64,000 bases of DNA from UBA7067 sp051880615 (GTDB lineage Bacteria > Bacillota > Clostridia > Oscillospirales > Acutalibacteraceae). The notes under the pieces are model-generated. The model was not told the origin of the DNA. It searched no databases and was given only the letters and a program-made list of their open reading frames with translations. The translations under genes were made by a program, and so were the position numbers. The stretch is taken from NCBI GenBank assembly GCA_051880615.1, contig JBJEOH010000034.1:1-64000 (forward strand), written 5' to 3'. Numbering within the stretch: position 1 is the first letter of the stretch; each line of letters opens with the position of its first letter. Of this stretch, positions 41,797 to 51,581 are shown piece by piece.

Positions 41797-44226
41797 TTGA
41801 AAAAAATAGGAAATTATTTCAGACAGGCATATATAAGCACTTCGGCGAAGTGGCTTTTCGGAGTGCTTGCAGCACTCAGCATTTTGCCTGACTTAATAAA
41901 AACAATAATGTTAATTCTAATAAAAGAATCATTAAGCACCGACGCAGTATTTCTTGCGGATCTGCTTTGCGTTGTCTGTGCTTCTGCTTTTGCTTTTCTG
42001 GCAATCCGTTCGGTAAACGGGCAAACAAAGCAAGCCGCTGTCATATGGCTAAAGGGATATATTCCCTGTCTTGCGGCATTGTACGCAGGCGAAATTTTAG
42101 AAGAGTATCTGGGCGGGCAGTTAGGAGTGACCGGAAAAATCATAGGATGCGCTGCCGGCGGCATATTGCTCGGACTGGCTTTTCATCTGCTGGGTTCAGC
42201 CATGCGCGGTAAAACCAAAAGGAAAGCGTGCCGTGAGATTATCCGAATCGGAGCCACCGTATTGCTCGCGTTTGCCTGTTGGTACCTGCTTCCGTACTTT
42301 TTCGGTCTCGGTGTACAAGCTGTCTTCTCCGGAAACAAGGTATGGAGCGCAAAGCTCGTGGCAGGACTTTTGAACACGATCTTCCGGTGGGCACTCCTGA
42401 TGCCTGTACTGAAATTTGTATGCGGCGAAAACGCGCAGACCGAAGCAGACGAAGAAGCCTTACAGACGAAAAACAAAAAATCTTTTCTGCCCTATATTCC
42501 GACCTGCATCAGCGTTGCTGTGTTGTTGATCTCTGCTGTGATGCTCTTTCCAAAGACAGCTTCGCCTGCTGACAGATTGAAGGATGAATATTATACCCGC
42601 ACGAATATGGCGTGCTATAACCTGCTGGGTGGGAACATCATCACGGCAGTCAACGATTACAGCGACATCCAGCGGGAGCTGGAGATATGGAAAAGCGTTG
42701 CGGACGGCGGCTGGAACACCATAACCGAGCAGGAAGTTGCCTCAAATCCGGTGCTTGCTTACCTTGATGCCTATGTCAACCACACCGACGACAGGCTTGA
42801 AACCATGGAAAAGTATTACACGGCGGGGTACATAAAGGATACCGATTTCTGCTTTGAAATGCTGACTGAATACAAAAAAGCCGATACGCTGACAGCAGAA
42901 CAGAAAAACCGCCGCACGGAAATTCTGACCAATTTAGCGGCAAACGGGCTGTATGTCGGCGGACTTCCCGACGTACAGGAAAACGCCGCCGCCATGACCG
43001 AGGTAATTGAAACCGCGTCCTCCTATCAGAACAGCTTTGACTATGCCACTCTGCTTGCAAAAATGCGCGTGGGAATCCGAAACGGCAGCAGCATTGCCGA
43101 TTCTGTCGGAACCGGTATTACCTATTCTATTGTGGACGACGCGATTGAAAAGGCGCTGAAAAATCCGGAGGATTTCGTATGGAATTACATTGCGGTCATG
43201 CTGTATAACAATCAGGAGCGTCACACCCTGTACCTGACTTCGGAATACTCGGCTGATTATCAGATTCTCACCGTCGTTGAAAACTTTGAAAAGCAGTTTG
43301 AAAAACAGTTGGGAAATGACATCTCTGGGGAGGAACTGCTTGGAGTCAAAAAGCTTGTTATGCAGACCTATCTGCGGGCGCTGGCGCTGGATAAATGTGC
43401 AGATTACGGATTGGAAGCGCTGAAAAGCCTTGACAATTCCTATATCCGAGAAAACACCATGTATGCGCTCCTGAAAACCGGCCGATACGATGAGTGCTTA
43501 AAACTCGCTAAGGAGACGGAAACCGGAACTAATCCCGCACCGATCTACTATGCGGCGGCGGCAACGCTCGAAAACGGAGATTTTGACGTTTCCGTAGATT
43601 ATGCGCTGGAGCTTGCCGAGCAGGTGAAAACAAGCGAATATCCCAAAAAGGCGGATGAACTGCTTCATTCTTATCTTGCTTTGCTGATCGTGGATACTGA
43701 GACTACAGAAGCAAAATACGGTCAGCTCAGCGAAGCACAGATAAGCAAGCTGCAAAGCGATGAGTTTTTGAAATATTATCTCGAAGCCTATGCCAACGCT
43801 TACTATTCTACCTACGATGATCACTCCATTTACAGCGACTCCTACAAGGAAGCACTCGACAAGGCAATCGCCGCTGCGGATCAGGTTCTTTCTGTGCGTG
43901 ATGACCTGTGCTATCCGTATTACCTCAAAGGTGTGGCATTGGCACAGCAGGAAAAATTTGAGGATGCCGTGGGAGCTTACAAAAAGGCGATCGAGTACAA
44001 GAGCGATGATCCGATGATATGGTATGCACTGTATTCCGCTTATGCAGAGCTGGAGGACTGGGAAAATGCCTATACCGCCGCCGAAATTGCCATTGGTCAA
44101 AGCCCGTGGTTCAATTATTACAGTGATTACGAGGGCATCGGTATCCATATGTATTCCTACCGCGACCATGCAAAAGAGCAGATAGAAAAACAGCACGAAG
44201 CGTCACAGAAGGGAGGAAACGAATAA
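41797..44226 (+). CDS. polytopic membrane protein with TPR-like repeats
   Basis: 809 residues, TTG start seven bases after GGAGGA. About six to seven membrane spans in the first ~260 residues (including LLLIS-type segments), then a long extracytosolic or cytosolic helical part with TPR-like repeats (YPYYLKGVALAQQEKFEDAV, AWYALYSAYAELEDWENAYT). TPR domains scaffold protein complexes. Overlaps the next TPR protein by one base, so they are co-translated. Confidence 0.7.
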   Translation: MKKIGNYFRQAYISTSAKWLFGVLAALSILPDLIKTIMLILIKESLSTDAVFLADLLCVVCASAFAFLAIRSVNGQTKQAAVIWLKGYIPCLAALYAGEILEEYLGGQLGVTGKIIGCAAGGILLGLAFHLLGSAMRGKTKRKACREIIRIGATVLLAFACWYLLPYFFGLGVQAVFSGNKVWSAKLVAGLLNTIFRWALLMPVLKFVCGENAQTEADEEALQTKNKKSFLPYIPTCISVAVLLISAVMLFPKTASPADRLKDEYYTRTNMACYNLLGGNIITAVNDYSDIQRELEIWKSVADGGWNTITEQEVASNPVLAYLDAYVNHTDDRLETMEKYYTAGYIKDTDFCFEMLTEYKKADTLTAEQKNRRTEILTNLAANGLYVGGLPDVQENAAAMTEVIETASSYQNSFDYATLLAKMRVGIRNGSSIADSVGTGITYSIVDDAIEKALKNPEDFVWNYIAVMLYNNQERHTLYLTSEYSADYQILTVVENFEKQFEKQLGNDISGEELLGVKKLVMQTYLRALALDKCADYGLEALKSLDNSYIRENTMYALLKTGRYDECLKLAKETETGTNPAPIYYAAAATLENGDFDVSVDYALELAEQVKTSEYPKKADELLHSYLALLIVDTETTEAKYGQLSEAQISKLQSDEFLKYYLEAYANAYYSTYDDHSIYSDSYKEALDKAIAAADQVLSVRDDLCYPYYLKGVALAQQEKFEDAVGAYKKAIEYKSDDPMIWYALYSAYAELEDWENAYTAAEIAIGQSPWFNYYSDYEGIGIHMYSYRDHAKEQIEKQHEASQKGGNE

Positions 44227-45029
44227 TGCTGATTATATTATCTTCAATCCTTTTCCTTGTTTTGTTTCTGCAGACCTTCTTCCTCGGCGGCACCGTGTGG
44301 CTTGGAATCATCGGAATGCTCCTCTGCGCGGCTGGGATTGTAATGTCAGTTCTGCTCAAACATAAAGAAAAACAACGCCTTGCCGGGATTTCCGTATCGG
44401 CAGGACTGATCCTTTCGTTTTTATGCTGCGTATTAATTACGGCAGGCGGCGGTGCAGGAAGCCTGGAGCAAAAGTCCGTGCTTCTGAAAGAAATTGCTTC
44501 TGCTGAGAATGTGCAGACCGCCGAAGAAAAATATGACGCTTACATTGATACATACGGCGAAGATGACGCCGCCGGGCTCTGCCTTGCGAATTATTATATA
44601 GAGGCAGACGAGAAAGATAAAAGTAATGATATTCTAATTAATATCAAGAATCAGACGGATATCGAGTACTATCTGACAAAGATAGGCTGGTATAACCGAT
44701 TCAGCAATGACCGGGGGTATGTCACCACCACGCTGCTGGATGCCGTCAAAGAGCATCCTGACTGGGCAAAGGGACACCTGATGCTGGGACTTTCTTATTA
44801 TGAAAACGGGGACAATACCTCGGCAATTTACTATCTGAAAAAGGCACAGCGACTTAATCCGTCGGACGGCTATTCTCTTTGCTACCTCGGTGTGATTTCC
44901 TATGACAGAGGAAGCTATAAGGCGGCGGCGGACTATCTGGACAGCGCCGAGAAGCTGGCGGGAAATGACGGATATTTGCGGCAGATCATTGATACCTATC
45001 AGGAATATGTGGCAAGGGAGGTGGAGTAA
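44226..45029 (+). CDS. membrane protein with TPR-like repeats
   Basis: 267 residues: two or three N-terminal hydrophobic segments, then a TPR-like helical part (KGHLMLGLSYYENGDNTSAI, LCYLGVISYDRGSYKAAADY). GGGAGGAAACGAAT precedes the ATG. Likely partners the larger TPR protein. Followed directly by a secreted protein. Confidence 0.65.
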   Translation: MLIILSSILFLVLFLQTFFLGGTVWLGIIGMLLCAAGIVMSVLLKHKEKQRLAGISVSAGLILSFLCCVLITAGGGAGSLEQKSVLLKEIASAENVQTAEEKYDAYIDTYGEDDAAGLCLANYYIEADEKDKSNDILINIKNQTDIEYYLTKIGWYNRFSNDRGYVTTTLLDAVKEHPDWAKGHLMLGLSYYENGDNTSAIYYLKKAQRLNPSDGYSLCYLGVISYDRGSYKAAADYLDSAEKLAGNDGYLRQIIDTYQEYVAREVE

Positions 45030-46457
45030 ATGAAAAAACGGATACTTTCCATTATACTGTGCTGCGGATTGCTTTTGACCGCCTTTTCGGTTACTGTAGG
45101 TGCAGATGGGAGTAATGGCGGAAGCGTGCGACAGTCGAAACCCCCAAAGCTCCCCGATGTGATGGATGTGCTTCGGCAAAAGTCCGCTTCGGAAAATCAA
45201 TCAACCTCAAACAATACAAATGCCTTTGATGCAACGGTTAATTTTTGGGATGATTACGGGAACAACATTTCCGAAGGCTTTGAGCAGACGGAAAATCAGT
45301 GGGAAAATGTCAAATCGATTCCCGGTTTCAGTAATAGCTATGGAGGTGCGGTGAAGGGCGGCGACGGGGTTTTCACGGCTGCCGGAGCGGCAACAAACAT
45401 AATGGATTCCGCTTCTGCCATTCATCAGCTGACGCACCCGCAGGATAACCCCTATGCCAGCCATCCTTCGCTGGCTACTGCTTACGATACGCTGGCCGCA
45501 TGGCAGTCTATGATGAACTGGATGGACATGGCTTATGGCGAAAAAGACCCTACCAGATTGGTTCCACTGGTAACGGAACTGCTGGGAGAAGCAAAGGATA
45601 CCTGGTCCGACGCGGCCACACAGACCGCCGTGCTGGATTACGCCGATCACAGCACACTGATCGACTACCTGGATTATTCTGCGCAGAGTGTCAATCATTC
45701 TATTCAGAATCTCATTCATGGTACATTTTATACCACGAGAGATCCGGAATGGTCGGTGGAGGACTGGCGAGAAAAGAGTTATTACGATAAGCTGAATTTT
45801 TATGCGCAGATGGTAAAGGAAGGGCGCGAAAAGGAGTTTGAGTGGCTGCGTGATCAGCTGTTAAGCATGGCGCCGCATGCCGGCGGCACCGTTCTGCCCA
45901 ACAATACCGAGGCGAAAAAGCCGAATATTTATCTCTACCCCGAAACGGAAACTGGAATAACGGTCACCTTTGAAAAGCCGGACTATCTCACCGCATCCAT
46001 ACCGGATTATACCGGAGCGTGGACGGTAACGGCGGCTCCGGACGGTACGCTCACCGATGCGGACGGCAACCGCTACGGCTATCTGTTCTATGAAGCCCTG
46101 GTGAAAAAGAAGGCGTTCCAAACCGAAGAAGGCTTCCTGGTTCCGGCAGACAAACGCGATGAAACCTTCCGCCGCATTCTGACGGCTTACGGCTTTAATG
46201 AGCAGGAAACAGCCGATTTCATCGAGTACTGGTCGGATTATCTGAAAGACGGCGCGGATTACCTTATGTATCCAATGCTGACCGACGGTGTTGACGCCGC
46301 TATGCCCATATCCTTCTCCGTCAAACCGGACAGCATATACCGGATATGGTTTGGCTTTGCATTCGATGCCGGCGGCAAAATTAAGACGCCCGAGATTACA
46401 CCCATCGTGAGAAAGGGCTTTACCGTCATAGAATGGGGCGGTGCGGTTTTGAATTGA
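45030..46457 (+). CDS. secreted protein with KPNIYLYPE domain
   Basis: 475 residues; signal peptide (~1-25), a helical N-terminal half, and a ~170-residue C-terminal domain opening with KPNIYLYPETET and containing WTVTAAPDGTLTDADGN and YGYLFYEAL. Similar signatures occur in many secreted Clostridial proteins (recalled), function unknown. GGGAGGTGGAG lies before the ATG. Confidence 0.65.
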   Translation: MKKRILSIILCCGLLLTAFSVTVGADGSNGGSVRQSKPPKLPDVMDVLRQKSASENQSTSNNTNAFDATVNFWDDYGNNISEGFEQTENQWENVKSIPGFSNSYGGAVKGGDGVFTAAGAATNIMDSASAIHQLTHPQDNPYASHPSLATAYDTLAAWQSMMNWMDMAYGEKDPTRLVPLVTELLGEAKDTWSDAATQTAVLDYADHSTLIDYLDYSAQSVNHSIQNLIHGTFYTTRDPEWSVEDWREKSYYDKLNFYAQMVKEGREKEFEWLRDQLLSMAPHAGGTVLPNNTEAKKPNIYLYPETETGITVTFEKPDYLTASIPDYTGAWTVTAAPDGTLTDADGNRYGYLFYEALVKKKAFQTEEGFLVPADKRDETFRRILTAYGFNEQETADFIEYWSDYLKDGADYLMYPMLTDGVDAAMPISFSVKPDSIYRIWFGFAFDAGGKIKTPEITPIVRKGFTVIEWGGAVLN

Positions 46458-46465
46458 TTTCATGT

Positions 46466-46495
46466 ATGTTTCTCTCGATAGCGAGAGTTCAACAT
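46466..46495 (+). promoter_or_regulatory. intergenic hairpin
   Basis: CTCTCG-ATAG-CGAGAG stem extended by ATGTT / AACAT. No T tract; may affect mRNA stability between the two surface genes. Confidence 0.35.
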
Positions 46496-46521
46496 AAAAA
46501 TATTTTAAGGAGGTTTTTCAG

Positions 46522-48357
46522 ATGAAGAAAAACATAAAAAATCATCATGCAGGGCGGATCGTAAGCCTCTTACTCATGCTCTGCATGGTACTGTCAATTG
46601 CGCCTGTTATGGCGTTTGCAAGCGGTAACGCTGATCAGAATATTACTCTGGTCGATTTCGGAAATGTCTGGAAGAATCTTGATTCCACGCAGCCTGTTGC
46701 ATTTACCACGGAGCTCAACCCGAATTCCGCCTGCTCGAATCAGATGGATATTACTGCGCAAAGTTGGGTAAATTTCTCTTATGGCGATATTATGGAATCG
46801 AATGCCAGCGAAAAGAAGCCAACAGCATTAGCATCCTACGATTTCTGTATAACCTTTACCGCGAAAGAAGGATATACTTTTCCATATGATAGTAAAAGCG
46901 GCGCATTTACAGGCACGGTAATTTGCGACGGAACGACAATAGTAGAGAACGGACAATCTAAGGTTGATGGCGTGAGTGCCTTCATGTTGGGTAACACTGT
47001 TTTTGGAACGACCCTCAGGGTGTTAGGGTATCCGAAGGTAGTTGCCACCGACGGCGCATCTCAGGACAACTATGTTATCAACAACGTGGTAATTAACAAT
47101 GCCCCTACTTCCTGCACCGCGGGCGAAGCGCCGGCGGCACAGGCGACAGCGGGCGGTGAAAGCGCTCCGAATTACACTTTTTATGAATACTGGGAAGAGT
47201 GGGAGCAAACCGCGAACGGCTTAGAGCCGGTCAAGTTCTGGTATTCCGACGCCCAGCAGATGAGCCGAGTTCCTGAGGGTAAAGCAATTACTGCCTTTGA
47301 AGAGGGCAAGACCTATTCCTACAGCATTATCGCAACAGGGAATGAAAACTACACCTTTGCTTCAAGGGACACCCTTTCTGTTATGCTGAACGGCAGCGAC
47401 TTCTCCGCTAAGAGCGAGCCAATCATGGACGGAAAAAGCCTTATGATTGGACCCGGCGCATTTATGAAGCCGGTAAATCCCGCTGAGCAGAAAGAAATCG
47501 AGCTGATCGAGATCAACAACGCAACCGTCAGCTTCCATGTGGGCGACAGACCAGTGTTCACCGGAACGACCCCTGACGATGCGCTGTATGTCGTTGACTA
47601 TGAAGGCTGGCGTGGTGAAGATGACGCGTTCATCTGCAGCTCCGATTATTGGAACAACGCTTATGTTGAACATGGCTGGTGCGGCGGACCTGTCTCTTCC
47701 TTTAAGGCAGATACAGATTATATGTATATGCTCTATGTAAAGCTGACGGATGAAGCGGCTGCGCAAGGGTATGTTTTCGGTCCCAACACCAAACTGAAGG
47801 TAAACGGAAAAGACGTTGATTATCCGCACATGGCTACCGGCATCGTATTGCAGGTTGGAACCGACCTGACTATGACGCCTACGGCGGCAGGTGCTTCGGA
47901 TTACAAAATTATCGAGGGAGCAAACGGCACATGGACGCAGAACAGCGACGGAACGCTGATCTTCCGTGCAAACGGTAATTTAAGCAAGTTTACGGGCGTA
48001 AAAATTGACGATACGCTGATTGATGCGAAAAATTACACGGCGGTATCCGGCTCGACCATTATTACGCTCAAGGCGGATTACCTTAAGACACTTTCTGTCG
48101 GCACACATAAGCTCACGGTTGTCTATAACGACGGTGAGTGTAGTACGAATTTTGAGGTAAAAGCAGCCACGGAACAAACAGAACCGACAGAAGGGGACAA
48201 AACTGATACTACAACGCCAACGGGTGGCAAGGATACCACAAGTCCGCAAACGGGCGATAACAGTAATTTGCTTCTGTGGGTAGCTCTGCTGTTCGTAAGC
48301 GGAGCAGGCGTAATCGGAACAACAGTTTACAGCAAAAGGAAAAAGCGTGCTGAGTAA
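46522..48357 (+). CDS. sortase-anchored surface protein (SPQTG)
   Basis: 611 residues: signal peptide (~1-33, MAFAS), a long beta-rich region with recurring 'gYxF/kLkVNGKDV' pieces, a C-terminal X2-like domain (WTQNSDGTLIFRANGNLSK, SGSTIITLKADYLKTLS), a Thr/Pro linker, and SPQTGDNS with membrane span and KRKKRAE. Probably a substrate of the class B sortase at 17504. AAGGAGG precedes the ATG. Confidence 0.8.
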   Translation: MKKNIKNHHAGRIVSLLLMLCMVLSIAPVMAFASGNADQNITLVDFGNVWKNLDSTQPVAFTTELNPNSACSNQMDITAQSWVNFSYGDIMESNASEKKPTALASYDFCITFTAKEGYTFPYDSKSGAFTGTVICDGTTIVENGQSKVDGVSAFMLGNTVFGTTLRVLGYPKVVATDGASQDNYVINNVVINNAPTSCTAGEAPAAQATAGGESAPNYTFYEYWEEWEQTANGLEPVKFWYSDAQQMSRVPEGKAITAFEEGKTYSYSIIATGNENYTFASRDTLSVMLNGSDFSAKSEPIMDGKSLMIGPGAFMKPVNPAEQKEIELIEINNATVSFHVGDRPVFTGTTPDDALYVVDYEGWRGEDDAFICSSDYWNNAYVEHGWCGGPVSSFKADTDYMYMLYVKLTDEAAAQGYVFGPNTKLKVNGKDVDYPHMATGIVLQVGTDLTMTPTAAGASDYKIIEGANGTWTQNSDGTLIFRANGNLSKFTGVKIDDTLIDAKNYTAVSGSTIITLKADYLKTLSVGTHKLTVVYNDGECSTNFEVKAATEQTEPTEGDKTDTTTPTGGKDTTSPQTGDNSNLLLWVALLFVSGAGVIGTTVYSKRKKRAE

Positions 48358-48380
48358 TTTAGCAAAATAAATTTTTTGCA

Positions 48381-48414
48381 AAGGCGGTGGCGGGTGCGAT
48401 CCCGCCGACGCCTT
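48381..48414 (+). terminator. hairpin, probable terminator
   Basis: AAGGCG-GT-GGCGGG pairs with CCCGCC-GA-CGCCTT around a 6-nt loop, with a short TTT. Ends the exported-protein cluster. Confidence 0.5.
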
Positions 48415-48568
48415 TCGCGTTAATATGAAACCTTTAAAGCAAATGTGCAATTGCTCTTTTTCGTTTACTTTAAAGTACCGATTTTCGAGATTTATGATTA
48501 GTAAAGAATAATTGGTTGTATTTTTAAAAATCGATATTTTCAGAAAGATTTCAAAGGGGACAATTTGA

Positions 48569-49537
48569 ATGGCAGAAAAGAACAGAGTAATCATTATCTT
48601 AAAATATCTGTGGGATTGCTCCGACGAGGCTAATCCTGTCACCACGAACGATATAATTGAACACCTCGCCTCTTTTGGTATCGTCACGACAAGAAAAACG
48701 GTGACCGAGGATATTGCCGAGCTTCAAAGCATCGGGATTGACATCGTATGCAACCGCAGCCGTCAAAACGAATACTTCATCGGCACAAGGCATTTGGAGC
48801 TTGCAGAGCTGAAGCTGCTGGTGGATGCGGTGCAGGCGGCAAAGTTCCTCTCCCCGAAGAAAAGTATGGAGCTGATCCGCAAGCTGTCGTCTCTGGCAAG
48901 CCCGCATCAAGGCGATCTCCTGAAACGCAGCCTCTATGTGGACGGTAAAGCAAAGACCGAAAACGAGAAAGTATTCTATTCTGTGGACACGCTATATACG
49001 GCGATTCAGACGGAGAAAGCCGTGACCTTCAAATATATCGAATATACCGCGGAAAAGAAGCAGGTATACAAGCACGATGGGAAGAAATATGTCCTCTCCC
49101 CTTATGATATGGTTTGGTGCAATGACGCCTATTATGTTTTTGGCTGGTCTGAAAGCCATGGGAAGGTTGTCAAATTCCGAGTAGATCGAATACATAAACC
49201 AGCACTGTCAGATAAGCTCTACCGCCCAAAGCCGGAGAATTATGATATCTCATTTTTTTGCCGCAAGGTGTTCTCTATGTACGATGGGCAACTCTGCACC
49301 GTGGAACTGAAATGCGAAAGCAGCATAATGAAGGATATCATCGACCGCTTTGGCGAGGATGTACAAACAAGACCATATGACTGCAGGCACTTTACAGCCA
49401 CCGTTGAAGTATCCGTAAGCCCCACCTTCTATGCTTGGGTGTTTACATACGGCGAAAAGGTTGAAATTCTCTCTCCGAAGGCTGTCAGAGATGAATACGC
49501 CGAAAGGCTGAAAACCGCATTAAATAAAGCAGAATAA
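48569..49537 (+). CDS. WYL-domain transcriptional regulator
   Basis: 322 residues: N-terminal HTH (~residues 1-60), WYL domain (KYIEYTAEKKQVYKHDGKKY, YDMVWCNDAYYVFGW, ~150-215) and a WCX C-terminal part. WYL proteins often sense nucleic-acid or nucleotide ligands and control defence or DNA-damage genes. Positioned just before the LexA module. ATG is preceded by AAAGGGGAC. Confidence 0.88.
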   Translation: MAEKNRVIIILKYLWDCSDEANPVTTNDIIEHLASFGIVTTRKTVTEDIAELQSIGIDIVCNRSRQNEYFIGTRHLELAELKLLVDAVQAAKFLSPKKSMELIRKLSSLASPHQGDLLKRSLYVDGKAKTENEKVFYSVDTLYTAIQTEKAVTFKYIEYTAEKKQVYKHDGKKYVLSPYDMVWCNDAYYVFGWSESHGKVVKFRVDRIHKPALSDKLYRPKPENYDISFFCRKVFSMYDGQLCTVELKCESSIMKDIIDRFGEDVQTRPYDCRHFTATVEVSVSPTFYAWVFTYGEKVEILSPKAVRDEYAERLKTALNKAE

Positions 49538-49550
49538 ACATTGCAATATT

Positions 49551-49590
49551 CGGGATGGGTTGAAATGAACCCATCCCGATTTTATTTTAC
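49551..49590 (+). terminator. Rho-independent terminator
   Basis: Perfect 11-bp stem CGGGATGGGTT / AACCCATCCCG, 6-nt loop, then ATTTTATTTT. Confidence 0.88.
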
Positions 49591-49599
49591 AGAAAGCTA

Positions 49600-49628
49600 T
49601 TGAAACATATGTTCGGATGCGCTATAAT
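49600..49628 (+). promoter_or_regulatory. promoter of LexA module
   Basis: TTGAAA (49600-49605), 17 bp, TATAAT (49623-49628). A LexA-box-like GAAACATATGTTCG occupies the -35 and spacer. Confidence 0.85.
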
Positions 49629-49654
49629 AAGTCTATCCCGAACAATCCGTTCGG
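49602..49654 (+). promoter_or_regulatory. LexA-type operators
   Basis: GAAAC-ATAT-GTTCG (49602-49615) is close to the Gram-positive box CGAACnnnnGTTCG, and a second dyad CCGAAC-AATCC-GTTCGG lies at 49638-49654, one base wider. Both overlap the promoter or leader. Confidence 0.65.
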
Positions 49655-49679
49655 ATTAAAGAAAATCGGAGGAATTATT

Positions 49680-50279
49680 ATGCGATACAAAAGCGAAGAA
49701 ACCATGGAACAGATCAAAAAAACGGTCGAGGACTTCTACTTCGCCAACCGTCGCTCTCCCTCCATCAGCGAGATTGCCGCAGAGGTCGGCTGTGCAAGAA
49801 GCACGGTACACGGTTATCTGCGGGATATGGACAAGCGAGGAATGCTCACCTACGACGGAAAGACGGTTGAAACTGCCGTAACAAATAAAGCAGACGCCGA
49901 TGTAGTTCTTTCTCCCATCCTCGGCTCTATTGCCTGCGGCGAACCGGAATATGAGGAAGAAAACTTCGAGGCATATGTAGCTCTGCCGACCGCCATATTT
50001 GGAAGCGGTGAGTTTTTCATCCTTCGCGCAAGAGGGAAATCCATGATTGAGGCAGGAATCGAACCCGGCGATCTTGTTGTGGTCAGAAAGCAGAACACCG
50101 CCAACGAGGGAGATATCATTGTCGCACTGGTGGATAACGAAACCACTCTCAAACGGTTTTACATAGACAAAAAGCGTAAATGCGTCCGCCTCCATCCCGA
50201 AAACAGCAGTATGCAAGACATCTACACCAAAAACTGCTTTATTCAGGGCGTGGCTCAGAATGTTATTAAAAGTCTTTAA
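49680..50279 (+). CDS. LexA-family repressor
   Basis: 199 residues from ATG 49680 (GGAGGAATTATT). N-terminal wHTH (SPSISEIAAEVGCARSTVHG), cleavage site written SIACGEPE (~residue 83, Cys-Gly in place of the usual Ala-Gly), catalytic Ser in GKSMIEAGIEPGD (~119) and Lys in TLKRFY (~158). Likely cleaved on RecA activation during DNA damage or single-strand entry. Heads an SOS-like operon including a Y-family polymerase. Confidence 0.9.
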   Translation: MRYKSEETMEQIKKTVEDFYFANRRSPSISEIAAEVGCARSTVHGYLRDMDKRGMLTYDGKTVETAVTNKADADVVLSPILGSIACGEPEYEEENFEAYVALPTAIFGSGEFFILRARGKSMIEAGIEPGDLVVVRKQNTANEGDIIVALVDNETTLKRFYIDKKRKCVRLHPENSSMQDIYTKNCFIQGVAQNVIKSL

Positions 50280-50306
50280 CGGTCGGAAGAATGGGGGCGT
50301 TATAAA

Positions 50307-50552
50307 ATGGGAAAAGTATTTGTAAAGGTTGATTATCAGGTTATCGACGGAGGTGCCGTAAGACCTGTCTGCATCCATTGGCACGACGGCAGAGTATGGA
50401 AGATAAAAAAGACTTTACACTCTTGTACTTCCGAGGATGAATTTAAAGGAATTCGCTACACGGTACTGATCGGTAGTGCGGAAAAATATCTATATCGAAT
50501 TGACGACAAATGGTATGTTGAGTCAATCGAGCCGGAGGTGGACACAGGATGA
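50307..50552 (+). CDS. small protein of unknown function in LexA operon
   Basis: 81 residues, beta-rich: VFVKVDYQVIDGGAVRPVCI, WKIKKTLHSC, ending WYVESIEPEVDTG. A ~50 to 80-residue protein of this kind often stands beside Y-family polymerases in Firmicutes SOS cassettes. Overlaps the next gene by four bases. No known domain recognised. Confidence 0.6.
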   Translation: MGKVFVKVDYQVIDGGAVRPVCIHWHDGRVWKIKKTLHSCTSEDEFKGIRYTVLIGSAEKYLYRIDDKWYVESIEPEVDTG

Positions 50553-51271
50553 GAAGCTATATTTCATACAATGAGTTGGAGGAACTCGGTGAAACCATTG
50601 TCAAAGCGTATGTCGGCAAAACAAAACGGTATAATGCACTTTGCGTAGACATCGAGGGCTTGGTCACCGACTATATCGGACTAACCGTAGTTTACGAAAC
50701 CATCGCAGAAGATGACCCCAACAAGATTGCATTCCTTTCAAACGGTAGGCGGCCGCTGTGGATAGTTCGTGACCATAAGAGGATACAGGTAGTATTCCCG
50801 AAAAACACCGCTGTTTTGGACAAGATATTACTTAACGAAAACGAAAGCAGCCGCCGTAGATTCACGCTCGGACATGAGGGCGCACATTGCATTATTGCCA
50901 AGCAGAACCCAATGCAGGATGTGGCCTGCTTTCATAATGAATTTGATCCCGAACGGATTTATACCGTCGAAGAGCAAAGAGAGCTGCTGTCGTTTTCCGA
51001 AGCGCAGGCAGACAGACTGTCCTCTGTATTTTTAATGCCCCGATTTATTCTCAGTAAGGTTATGAAAAAATACAAGTGTGAAAACGGTTTGCCTGTTTAC
51101 GGGTGGAATGTATTTACGCCGGAGGATAAAATCAGGCTCCGCCAAATGGCAGACTGTATGGGAGTCTCCTATCAGGCGCTTGTAATCAGGCTAAAAACCT
51201 TGGGATTGCTTATCCAACATGATCTGACCGAGTATTTAGAAAAGGGACTGCAGCTTGGAGGTACGGTATGA
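50549..51271 (+). CDS. ImmA/IrrE-family metallopeptidase
   Basis: 240 residues. Zinc motif HEGAH (~residue 109; GHEGAHCIIA) with a distal acidic helix (SEAQADRLSSVFLMPR). ImmA/IrrE proteases cleave regulators such as ICE or phage repressors after DNA damage. In this operon it may act on LexA-like or XRE regulators of the element. Overlaps both neighbours by four bases. Confidence 0.85.
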   Translation: MRSYISYNELEELGETIVKAYVGKTKRYNALCVDIEGLVTDYIGLTVVYETIAEDDPNKIAFLSNGRRPLWIVRDHKRIQVVFPKNTAVLDKILLNENESSRRRFTLGHEGAHCIIAKQNPMQDVACFHNEFDPERIYTVEEQRELLSFSEAQADRLSSVFLMPRFILSKVMKKYKCENGLPVYGWNVFTPEDKIRLRQMADCMGVSYQALVIRLKTLGLLIQHDLTEYLEKGLQLGGTV

Positions 51272-51573
51272 CGCAGAATCAGGAAATAATATACGACAGC
51301 AGATATGGCAAGCTCACTCCCGAAGTGGAAGCAATCATTCTTAAATCCCGTGAGAAAGTCAAAATGCTGCAGAGCAGAGATTTGAAATGCCCTATCTGCG
51401 GTTTTCGACTCGAAGAAATCTACGGAATATCAGAGGGCATTGTCTATGTAAAATGTCAGAAATGTAAGCTGCAGGAGCCGCTTGATCTTGCATATTTCAG
51501 AAGAATAAAAAGCAGAACAAGACGGATATACCCATTTTCATTTAGGAGAGTCAGCAATAGATTTCGGAGGTGA
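51268..51573 (+). CDS. zinc-ribbon protein
   Basis: 101 residues. CPICGFRL ... VKCQKCKL form a two-knuckle zinc ribbon, followed by a strongly basic C-terminal part (RRIKSRTRRI, RRVSNRFRR), likely nucleic-acid binding. Its final codons contain the GGAGGTGA site for the polymerase gene. Confidence 0.65.
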   Translation: MTQNQEIIYDSRYGKLTPEVEAIILKSREKVKMLQSRDLKCPICGFRLEEIYGISEGIVYVKCQKCKLQEPLDLAYFRRIKSRTRRIYPFSFRRVSNRFRR

Positions 51574-51581
51574 TCGTAAAA

